From: Hypericum androsaemum | Taxonomy: Eukaryota; Streptophyta; Magnoliopsida; Malpighiales; Hypericaceae | Assembly: GCA_963995505.1 (NCBI GenBank) | Contig: OZ023194.1 | Location: forward strand, 15,248,428-15,312,427 | Direction of reading: 5' to 3' | Length of the DNA stretch: 64,000 bases | Shown here: in pieces, positions 52,801-61,745 of the stretch | Layout of the letters: each line of letters begins with the position of its first letter | Position numbering within the stretch: the stretch's first letter is position 1 | Position numbers and translations under genes: made by a program | Notes under the pieces: model-generated | Seen by the model: the letters and a program-made list of their open reading frames with translations, nothing else | Database searches by the model: none | What the model was told of the DNA's origin: nothing

Positions 52801-55206
52801 AAATTTGTTGGCAGATTCGAAGGTCAACATTGGACGCGATTTTCCTCCCACTTGGACTCCGAATCTGAAGAAGCCCATGAAGAAAAAGTTGTAGCTCTGG
52901 ATGTCTTCTTTCCAGCGCCACCTTGCTTGCCTCCATTGGACTTCGGATGAGAAAGTTATTGATATTTGAGTCATAAGGGGTCAGTTTTGCTCCATGCTTT
53001 CTTGGGTCTCGTAAAACGCCAATTGTCCCGGCTGATCCGATCGCCTATGAAACGCTCCAAAGTGCACCAATATTCTCCTTGCATCACCATATAGTCTCCT
53101 AGTAATAAACATGAATGAAAAGTAATAAAAATCACAAGAACTACACTAAAACGTTCAAAGCACAATATATAACAATACAACGATACATAACACACAAAAC
53201 ATACATGGATGATAGTGTATTTCCACACTCATCAGTGACCAAAAGAATCAGATATAAATAAGAACAAGAATGGAGAGAGTGGGTCTCCTTGACGGATTCC
53301 CATGGAAGGGGAAAACTAGTCAGGGGGAGACCCATTTACAAGCACTGAATAGGACACACTCGTAGTGCAGCTCATAGTGCATCTAATCCACTTGAGTGGA
53401 AAGTCGAGGGCAGTCATGACCTCCTCCAAGAAGCTCCAGTTTACCATGTCGAAAGCCTTCCTCGGGTCTAACTTGATTGCCATCGATCCCTTGACCTTTT
53501 TCTTACCTGATATAAGATGATGAAAAATCTCATTAGCAATCAAAATGTTATCTTGAATGCACCGGTCCTTGACAAAGGCATTCTGTGCATTCAAGATAAC
53601 AGAGGACATCCAAGATTTAATCCTATTTACAAGGACCTTGGAGTACACCTTATACGCATAGTTGCATAAACTAATGGGTCTAAATTGAGAAATAGATTCA
53701 GGATTATCATTATTTGGGATCCAGACAATATATGTCTTATTCATCGCATTAGGAACAACCTCATCAGAATACCAGGATTTTATCATATGAGTTAAATCAG
53801 GGCCAATAGTACTCCAATATCTATGATAAAAAAGACCTCGAAGGCCATCCGGGCCCGGAGACTTGGAGCCGCCCATCTGAAAAGCTGCTTCTTTAATTTC
53901 ATCAGAGGAGATAGGCTGGGTGATAGCATCGCTCATCTGCTGGGAAACGAGGGCTGGAATGAATCCCAACAGCTCGCTAGGCTCTTCAGTGCTTCTAACA
54001 TAGTAGATCTCTTTGAAAAAGGACTGAATTTCTTCATTTATTTGGCTCTGCTCTTCAATCCACTAGCCCCTCGAGTTCATGATCTTTATGTTTCGTTCTT
54101 TTGCCTACGCTGGGTAGCGGAAGCATGAAAGAACTTAGTATTCAAGTCCCCGTAGTTCAACCAACTCACCCTAGATATTTGATGCTACGAAATCTCTTCC
54201 TGCTTGTACAAGAAGCTGAGCTCTTTCTTGACACGTTTCTCCTCCGCCAACGAAGTGGGATTTGGCGGGGCCCTTTGGATGGTAGCCAGCCTATCAGTCT
54301 TTTGATTGATCAAAACTTTACGGGCCTGCAGCTTATCTCGACTCCACTTTTGCAGCTTAGATGCACAAATCGCAGAGTGCTGCCCAAATTGGTAAGAGGG
54401 ACTGTCATAAACATTGACTCTCCAACTAGCAGAGATTATTGACTCGCATGACTCCTCCTTAGACCACCAATCTTTAAAACGAAAGAGGACCTTCCTCTTT
54501 CTTCTCTAGACACACGTATCCAGCAAAATGTAGGCGTGATCTGAAGCAAAGATCGTACCATTTATTACCTGAGCATGAGGAAAACACTCACTCCAACTGA
54601 GATTAGCCAGAGCTCGGTCTAGGCTCCCACGTTCTCATCTCAGCTTCTTGGTTATTACACCAAGTGAACCTATTCTCTTTGAAGCTAAGATCCAAAAGAT
54701 TGCACACGTCTATAAATTCTTGCAGTGGCCCCATCTGAGCCTAAGTTACTCCATGAAGCCCCAGCTTATCTTCAGGGCAACTCAAAACATTCAAATCTCC
54801 AATGTATAAGTGAGGGTACTGGGAAACACCATAAAGGCATTCCATCTCTTCCCAAATCCTATTTCTCCTGGCTGAAGCAAGTTCTCCATAGGTAAAGGTA
54901 GCACCCCACTCAACACCAGAGTATCTCTCACCGATAATTGCATCGAAGAAGTTAAGACAAGAGGTATTAATAGAAATATTTACCATGTTATTCCACCACG
55001 GCAAGGCCGCCTCCAATCCCAACTCTCTCTTCGTACCAACACTCAGTAAACTGATAGTAACTTCTCAAATTTTCCAACTTCGAGCTCTCTTGACACATCT
55101 CCTTTAGAAAAATAATACATGGTCTGTGCTTCGCAATGAGTCCCTTAAGGACTCCAACTGTCAGGGTCTGACCAAGGCCCTCACAGTTCCAGGAGAGGAT
55201 GATCAT
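49899..55206 (-). pseudogene. LINE ORF2: endonuclease, RT, zf-RVT, RNase H
   Basis: Domain order on minus: an EEP endonuclease (55206-54741: MIILSWNCEGLGQTL, IIFLKEMC, HLYIGDLNVL); reverse transcriptase (53969-51490: GGSKSPGPDGLRGLFY, RPISLCNYAYKVYSK, then after the insertion TNIMFADDTLLVGEA); a thumb/connection region (51578-50900); a zinc-binding RVT module (50838-50470: LWCRIWKLPTLPKIKIFVWH); and RNase H (50246-49899: VVMMESDCKLLVDYLN, IPRSANMVADWIA). The copia-type palm motif is replaced by FADD as in LINEs. It would nick the target and copy its own RNA in the nucleus. Multiple stops (for example TAA between SG and MINF near 51578), frameshifts and the LTR insertion make it dead. Confidence 0.88.
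51785..53236 (-). mobile_element. Probable solo LTR inside the LINE RT
   Basis: About 1.45 kb interrupts the RT between LILLVTD and the IIARGIKILPF segment. On minus it begins TGATGAGTGTGGAAATACAC and ends GGGACGACAATCCCTTACTT, a wording typical of plant gypsy LTR ends. No internal region and no convincing target duplication, so it may be a solo LTR with eroded flanks; borders are within a few bases. Confidence 0.6.
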
Positions 55207-57844
55207 AGACTCTGGGGTGGCTTCTGGACAGCCACCCTTGAAAGATCTTGGATACTCTGGGATTCTACAATAATAACACTTCCACCTTCCACCATTTTGG
55301 CCTCCACCGCAGCATCAGAAGAGAAAGTGACAGTCTTTTTTATTCTCTTTCCCCTTTTAGACACAGGACCAGCCGCATGACCTTTTCCCTTCTTCGGATC
55401 CCTCACCAGACTTTTAATAAACATCTGGCATGCATACCCCGACGGGTCGGGAGGGACCAGAGCAGTCTTACTCCTCTTCACAATTCTGCTTCGAACAAAA
55501 AGAGCCTTCCCTCCACCAACGAGGGCTCATCACACCCTTTCCTTTTCTTGTTTCCAGTACCAGTAGCAACTGGGGGCAATGGCTTAGAGCTTTGGGATTT
55601 TTTTAGGCCTTTTGGTAAATTTTTTGCCTACCAAAGTAGAGCTGTCATCGATAAATTGATTTCTTTCCTGCTGGGCCTTTTCCAGGCCCAAATGTTTTTC
55701 TTCCTTAGCGAGCCCAGATCGAGACTCAGAAGAGACCAGCTGGGGCCCCCTTGCTGCTTCAAGCTTTTTCGTTAGGGTGCGTTTGTTTAGGTAGACTGGA
55801 CACAAATTTCTGTCCTAGATTATGTTTGGTGCAAAAAAAGGCTTGGACAAAATGAAAACTTGTCCAAGCCCATCCTTAATTTCTTGTCCCGTCTATTTTC
55901 ATGGGCCAGGAAATTTTGTCCAAGGACAGAAGTTTTCTATGATGTTACTTACCATATTACCCTTACCTATTTTCAATTGATCCCGTGCGAGATTTGGTAA
56001 CTAAGTGATCAAATCTCAACATATTCAATTTACGAAGATTTCTGCCCAGGTATATAATATTTTAATGTGTTTAATTATTGATCAACAGATATAAATTCGG
56101 ATATATGTATATAATATTTTAATGATAAGAACAAGATATACTAATTAATATATGTGGGTGGTGAATACGCTATGTCAGTAATGTAGGTGTAATATAATTG
56201 ATTTCATATATATTTTCAAATACCGTACTACCCTAAATTATTCTCAATTTGACTTAGTATAATTGATTTGATAGATTTTATTTGCTATAATTTTTTTTAT
56301 TCTTGAAAAAATTGAGACCAATAATTTTTGTTAGATTAAGGCATTTTTTTAGGATAAATTTTTCTTTAATCGAAGTTTAGGCTAAACTGTTACATGTAAC
56401 AAAAAAGGTTACCAAACACTGGACGGGACAATCAGAACAAATAGTTCTGTCCAGTACTGTTCTGTTCTATTTTTCTAAGCCTGTCCAGAAGACGTACCAA
56501 ACACACCATTATAGCTGGCTTGTGGGGGGCCTTTCTTGTCACCAAGCATTTCAAGGGTGTTTGGGACCCACTCCTGACTTCCAATTTAGCCGTTGCATTT
56601 AACTTTGATTGGACCCTCCCTGTCAAAGAAGCCAGAGGACGTTCCATCTCCTGGAAGACTTCCCTAATTTCCACCGTTACCAAATTTGAATCTTGGGGAT
56701 CGGCCACAGCTGCCATCACCGGCACCGATTACTCCAAGGCAACGACCGGCGGGATAGACCCACCCGCCATAAGCTTTACATTCACCTCAGGTTCACATAT
56801 CTCCATCAGGTTGACTCCCGAATGGGCTTTCTTTTCCATTGCCACAATAAGAGCTGACATGACTTTGTGCTTTTCACGCAGGCATACCAATTCTGGATCT
56901 GGAGAACTTTTCACCATAAGAACATCACCCCCAGCTGGTGAATCCGACGATAGACCTCGCATCCCTGGCGTGGCATCCTTTGGGCCTTGGACAGAGCTTC
57001 CCGTATAGGTAGATTTAGGGGGGTTAGATGGAAATGTCGGCCTTCCCACATTAAGCTTTCTTGCCGTTGGCACCTCCGCTCTAAGCCAGTTCCTATAAGG
57101 AAGCCTGCTTATAAGGAAATTCCTTAGCATCTCAACATTAATACCTTCAGAATTACAGTTTTTACTAGTATGACTAATGCGACCGCAATAGTAGCAAAAA
57201 TCAGGGATTCTCTCGTAGCAGAATTCCACCTCCCTAGGAGGGAGGGAGCCCCTCTTCAAGACAAACCCGCTCAGGAGCGGAGTTTCCAGATCAATCTCGA
57301 CTTTAAGCTTGAGGGACCCTTCCATCGATGAGCCAGCCAGATTTGAGCTATCTACCAAAATTAGCTTAAGGAACTTTTCCCCTACCAGCTCTGTGGTATG
57401 CTTGGACATGCAGTTAGGTGGGAGATGATGAATTTGGAGCCAAAAAGTTGAGGAATTAAAGCTGACATCGGACCAGTGAAGATCTGAATCCCATTCTTTT
57501 AAAATTAGCAGCTGGTCCGAGATCGACCAAGAGGGTCATCCCAGATCTTCTTCCTCGTGCATGACTTCTGAAAGGTGAAGGAGAAGAGATTTGAACCCAG
57601 TTCTTCCTTCTCCACCTCGCTATCCTTGAGCCTCCAGGACTTCAGCGGGCTGGCCTTAACAATATGGAGCTTCAAAGATCGCTCCACCAACAGACGGCCA
57701 ATAAGGACCAGCTCCTTTACGAACGAGTCAACCGAGGTGCTTACTGGGACACACTTATATCGGGTCCCAGTCTGGGAGATTTGTTTGAAGCATTAACTCC
57801 TCCAGCGAGGACTGGCTTGAATCTCCAATGAAATCATTGCTCAT
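55203..57844 (-). pseudogene. LINE ORF1: DUF4283-like gag with zinc knuckle
   Basis: The start is at 57844 (MSNDFIGDSSQSSLEELM). An N-terminal DUF4283-type RNA-binding region follows (LVERSLKLHIVKASPLKSW, LQIHHLPPN-like). At about 57155-57200 there is a CYYCGRISHTSKNC zinc knuckle (CCHC with spacing 2-4-4). A long Pro/Ser/Lys-rich C-terminal region resumes after the MITE and ends at 55203. Frameshifts lie near 57780, 57500 and 57410. It would package the LINE RNA. Confidence 0.78.
55775..56508. mobile_element. Harbinger-like MITE, 734 bp
   Basis: The termini GGGTGCGTTTGTTTAGG..CTGGACA and (inverted) TGGTGTGTTTGGTACG..CTGGACA are flanked by TTA on both sides (55772-55774, 56509-56511), the preferred target of PIF/Harbinger elements. 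AT-rich inside, no transposase. It splits LINE ORF1. Confidence 0.75.
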
Positions 57845-57940
57845 GGTTGATACATAATTAATTATTTTTATGGTTTTTGTTGCTCTACAGAGAGAGAAGA
57901 CATTTCAGAGAGAGAGAGAAAACCAGTCATGCTTAAATAA

Positions 57941-57968
57941 CAATTTGATTAACAATGATTTACCAATT
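57941..57968. repeat. Probable target duplication of the long LINE, 5' side
   Basis: See 49840-49867; 24/28 identity. Confidence 0.6.
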
Positions 57969-58110
57969 CGATTCAGTATGATATATCAATATAATAATAT
58001 TTAAAAATATTTACTATAACAAATTAATTAAATAATGAAATAATAAATTAATAATAAAATATTTGGATGCCCTTTTATCTTCTTTGGAGCGCATCTCCCT
58101 TGAATCCAAG

Positions 58111-58121
58111 TTCCCCTTCGA
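58111..58121. repeat. Target duplication of the truncated LINE, left
   Basis: TTCCCCTTCGA, identical to 60720-60730. Confidence 0.9.
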
Positions 58122-60173
58122 GGCGGATTAGCGGCCCTCATCAAATGGGCAGAAGTTACTCGACAAATACATGGTCTACAGGTCGCGCGGAGCGCCCCAA
58201 CTATAACCCATCTTTTCTTTGCAGATGATTCTTTATTGTTTGCTAGAGCGACGAAAGAGAAACTCAGGCATATCTTATCTTTATTGGACACTTATTCTCG
58301 GGCATCAGGTCAATGGGTCAACTTGCAGAAAAGCTCGGTCTATTTTAGCAGAAATATCGATGAGGAAGCCCAAGAAAGGCTTTGTTCAGTTCTGGGAATG
58401 CGTCGTGGAGAAGAAGGTGATACCTATTTGGGACTCCCAACGCTAGTGGGCCGTTCTAAGCGGCAGATTTTTGCTTATATTGAGGACAGGATTGTTTCTA
58501 AAGTTGGAGGGTGAAAAGAGCAGTACCTATCACGAGCTGGGAGGGAAACACTTATAAAGTCTGTACTTTTATCTGTGCCAAATTAGGTAATGAGTTGTTT
58601 CAAGCTTCCTATTGAGATTTGTGACAGGATTGAGAGTAAATTATGCGGTTCCTATTGGGGTAGTAAAGAGGGTCAGCGAAAGACGCATTGGCGTAGTTGG
58701 ATAAGGATGTGTAGGTCAAAAAGGGATGGTGGGCTCGGGTTTAGGAGACTTATCAGTTCCAATAAGGCCTTACTTGCGAAATAAGCATGACGTCTTCTGT
58801 GTATGCCAGACTCTCTTCCGGCTCGGGTATTAAGAGCTAAGTATTACCCTAGGAGTGATATTCTTTCAGCCGCCATAGGGTACAAACCGAGTTATACGTG
58901 GAGGAGCATTTTGGAGGGAGTAGCTCTTTTGGCCCCAAATCTTGAATGGAGGATTGGGAATGGGAGTAAGGTGCAAATTTGGGATAGCAGATGGTTGGCT
59001 GGCTCTGAATTAGGACATCCGCGTTACATTTTTCCGGGATTTGATTCTGTTCAGCTCGTGTCTGAACTTTTGGTTGAGGGGACTACCGATTGGAATATGG
59101 ATATGCTAAACCATTTGTTTGCTGAGGAGGATGTACAGAGAATAGTGTCTATTCCTGTTAGTGCTAGACTTCCGGAAGATATTATTCGATGGTGACACAG
59201 TAGGGACGAAGTTTATACGGTAAGGTCGGGCTATTACATTGACCTCCAGGGTTGGTGGGAGACGTCAAAGCTTGCTGCTGTTCAGACTCATGAGAGGGAA
59301 GTGTGGAAGGAGGTGTGGAAGCTCTCTTGCCCTCCCAGGATTAGATCTTTCATATGGCGTTTGATAGATGGGAATCTCCCCCTTAGAGTTAACATTGCAA
59401 GGAGGGGAATGGAGGTGGATGTCCGTTGTCCTTTTTGTAGGGGGGTCGAAGAATCGGAGCTTCATTTGTTCTTCCAATGTGCGGTTGCGGCATCCCTCTG
59501 GCTCAAAGCAGGCATTGACTCACGGGCTTTACAAGGTACTTCTCTGATTTCTGTGTATACTAAGTTGGTTGATGTGCAGGATTCTATTGAGCAGGGTCGG
59601 AGAGCAGCGTGGCTATGGGGCATTTGGAAAATTCGAAATGAAATGGTTTTCAAGGGTGCTCCTTTCATAGAGGCACAAAAGGTTTTGGAGACAGTACATA
59701 GACTTTGGTTGGACCATATTGCAGTCAATACATCGCAACCCCTTCCTACAGTTCGGCTAAGAGAGGTTTGGCATCCACCCGAGGTCGGATGGTTCAAGAT
59801 CAACACGGATGCAGGGATGAATGGTTCGGGAGGAGCTCAGGTCGGAGCTGTTGTTCGTGACGAGAGAGGACATTTTGTTGCAGGCTTTGTTCAAAAGTTT
59901 GATGGCACCATTCACCCCACAGTACTCGAGGGACACGGGATGCTGGTCGGGTTGGAGCTCGGCAATGCCCTTGGTCTCAGGTATGTCATATTGGAATCTG
60001 ATTGCTTACCTCTTGTTCAAACTATGTCTAGACAGGTACCTGATAGAAGCGACCTGGCTCCACTGGTGGCGGATGGTATGGAGATGGCTCGGGGTTTTCT
60101 AGGTTGTCGCTTCTGCTTTTCTCGACATAAAGGTAATAAGGCGGCACATGCGCTCGCCAAGATGGATATATAA
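58122..60173 (+). pseudogene. LINE ORF2 C-terminal half (RT palm to RNase H)
   Basis: A single frame holds from the truncation point to the natural TAA at 60171-60173. It begins GGLAALIKWAEV and passes the RT palm HLFFADDSLLFARAT, LSRAGRETLIKSVLLS and RRLISSNKALLAK. The zf-RVT segment is VWKEVWKLSCPPRIRSFIWR with CPFCRGVEESELHLFFQC. RNase H is FKINTDAGMNGSGG, VILESDCLPLVQ and RHKGNKAAHALAK. Five in-frame stops interrupt it (58512, 58584, 58782, 58788, 59193). Each fits a Trp or Gln codon changed by one transition, and there are no frameshifts. Confidence 0.92.
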
Positions 60174-60719
60174 GATGGCCTACGTTTTCAGTTCTTCTCT
60201 TTCTCACCTGCGATGCTCTATGATGTTCTACTGGAAGACCAAAGCTTAGAGACCTAACTTCTGGTTTGGGTTCGGGTGGGTGGTGGGTTCATGGGGAGGG
60301 ATTTTGGGTTTGTTTGGGGATGCGTGTAACAGGGGTAGTTCGTAGTTCTCATTTCTCCTTGCAGTGTTATCGAGCGGTGCTCTTTTCCTGATTTTTTATT
60401 TTTTCCCGGTGGGGCGGGTTTTCTGGAACAGGTTTTTACCGAGGCCGGCGGCTGCAACCTCACTTTCAGTGAGGGGAGATCTACGGATTGTAGGGTATCT
60501 TACTAAGTGGGTAATGTCCTAGTGCTGTTGAACGGCGGACATCAGGTCGGGTAGGTAGCAAAGGTTGTAGGGCCAGGCGGAGGATGGTGGGTCTATGTGG
60601 GTATACGCTCTTCTCGTGCTATTGTACGTTGGAATTTTTAGGCTGCTATATGTACTTTCATGGATGTAACAATTAACCTTTTGATTAATGATATGGAATC
60701 ATTTACCCCTCAAAAAAAA
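58122..60719 (+). mobile_element. 5'-truncated L1-type LINE, 2.6 kb
   Basis: It starts in the middle of the RT domain and ends in an A-tract (AAAAAAAA at 60712-60719). An exact 11-bp target duplication flanks it, the hallmark of target-primed reverse transcription that stopped early. It carries a 546-bp GT-rich 3' UTR. It is unrelated in orientation and age to the LINE at 49868-57940. Confidence 0.93.
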
Positions 60720-60730
60720 TTCCCCTTCGA
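60720..60730. repeat. Target duplication of the truncated LINE, right
   Basis: TTCCCCTTCGA directly after the A-tract. Confidence 0.9.
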
Positions 60731-61320
60731 CGCGCATACCAAGTTTTTCTATTATGCGCGTTTTTCCATATTTACCTCTCCTAATTTGATCTTGTTTTTC
60801 CGAATATATTACTATTTTATTACCGATCAATTTGTGAATCATATTGATCTTGAATTGAACTCACGAGGCCAAGCCTGAGAACCCACGTGTGCCCCCAAGG
60901 ATCAAATAATAGAGCATCGGCCATCCAACCCCGTAATTCCTCGATTATTTTTTGAAATATAAATTATTACATTAAGTAATTCAGTGTTTGGATTTTGTAC
61001 ATCCCTCAAATCGTGGCGCAGCTCGTTATTCCTCGGCTATTGTTTTCGTCCGAAATTCCCCAGTTATTTATAGTCCGATCGCCTAGTTAGGCAATTTTTT
61101 TTCTCCCGAAATCGCTAGTTCAAAATTTACTAGATTGATGTCGAAGATTTATTAGTTTCACAAAAATCTGAAGTTGAGCTAAATTATATCACAAGGAGTG
61201 ACAATTTCTTTTACAATTGAAACGAATTAATTTGAGCTAATTAGTCATATAGTAAATAAGTAAAATAATTTTGATTGTTAATTCTCCTAGCAAGGAAGGA
61301 AAGGCCCAAAATGGAAACGA
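60731..61320. other. Intergenic, kinase promoter side
   Basis: AT-rich, no gene. The promoter of the kinase gene must lie here or just downstream; no convincing TATA box seen. Confidence 0.5.
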
Positions 61321-61745
61321 AACGCTAGCTCACAGTGTTTGGGTTTCCCTCTCCATTCCCCCAATTTGAGAAAAAGAAGAGGAAGAAAAGATTGAACCTT
61401 TGTTTATTGCCAATGTCGGAAAGTTTTGAACTTGAGAATCTTCTCCCTGTAAAGTTGCTAACTTTCTAAATACGACGCCGTCCCTGATCCGTAAGCTTCC
61501 CTCCCTCCCGCCACTCGCCCTTCAATTTTAACCCCGGGGGCGCTTTTTCTTCGAATCTGGAAGGTTTCAGGATCGCCCATTTGGAAAAGTTTGCATCTTT
61601 TAGGGTTTTGGATCGATCTCCAATTGGGTTTTAGGGTTTTCTCCCTTGTCGTTTGGTTTGGTTTGCTTACTTGGGTCTTTGTAGGTTAGGTTGGGTGAAC
61701 ATAGCATATGTGAGGTAAGGGGGGGCTTTTTGGGTATTTCGCGAA
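61321..61745 (+). promoter_or_regulatory. Kinase 5' leader, possible leader intron
   Basis: A pyrimidine-rich, low-AT leader (CTCCCTCCCGCCACTCGCCC) precedes the ATG. A T-rich stretch ending TGGGTCTTTGTAG/G at 61683 is a good acceptor, and CCTGTAAAG near 61450 a possible donor, so a leader intron of about 230 bp is likely but unproven. The exact transcription start is unknown. Confidence 0.45.
61708..61713 (+). promoter_or_regulatory. AUG-stop mini-uORF in the kinase leader
   Basis: ATGTGA: a start codon followed at once by a stop, 32 bases before the main ATG and downstream of the probable leader-intron acceptor, so it should be in the mature mRNA. Start-stop elements can stall or recycle ribosomes. 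Confidence 0.5.

Larger units (their letters stand above)
49868..57940 (-). mobile_element. Old full-length L1-type LINE, about 5.9 kb plus insertions
   Basis: On minus it runs from a CT-rich 5' leader (about 57900-57940) through ORF1 and ORF2 to an A8 tail at 49868-49875. It contains a solo LTR (about 51785-53236) inside the RT and a Harbinger-like MITE (55775-56508) inside ORF1. The 28-bp flanking repeat has 4 mismatches, and many frameshifts and stops mark it as old. Confidence 0.87.

Noticed and set aside
52501..52950. 149-codon plus-strand frame in the solo LTR
   Set aside because: Lies inside LTR DNA on the strand opposite to the element, with no similarity.
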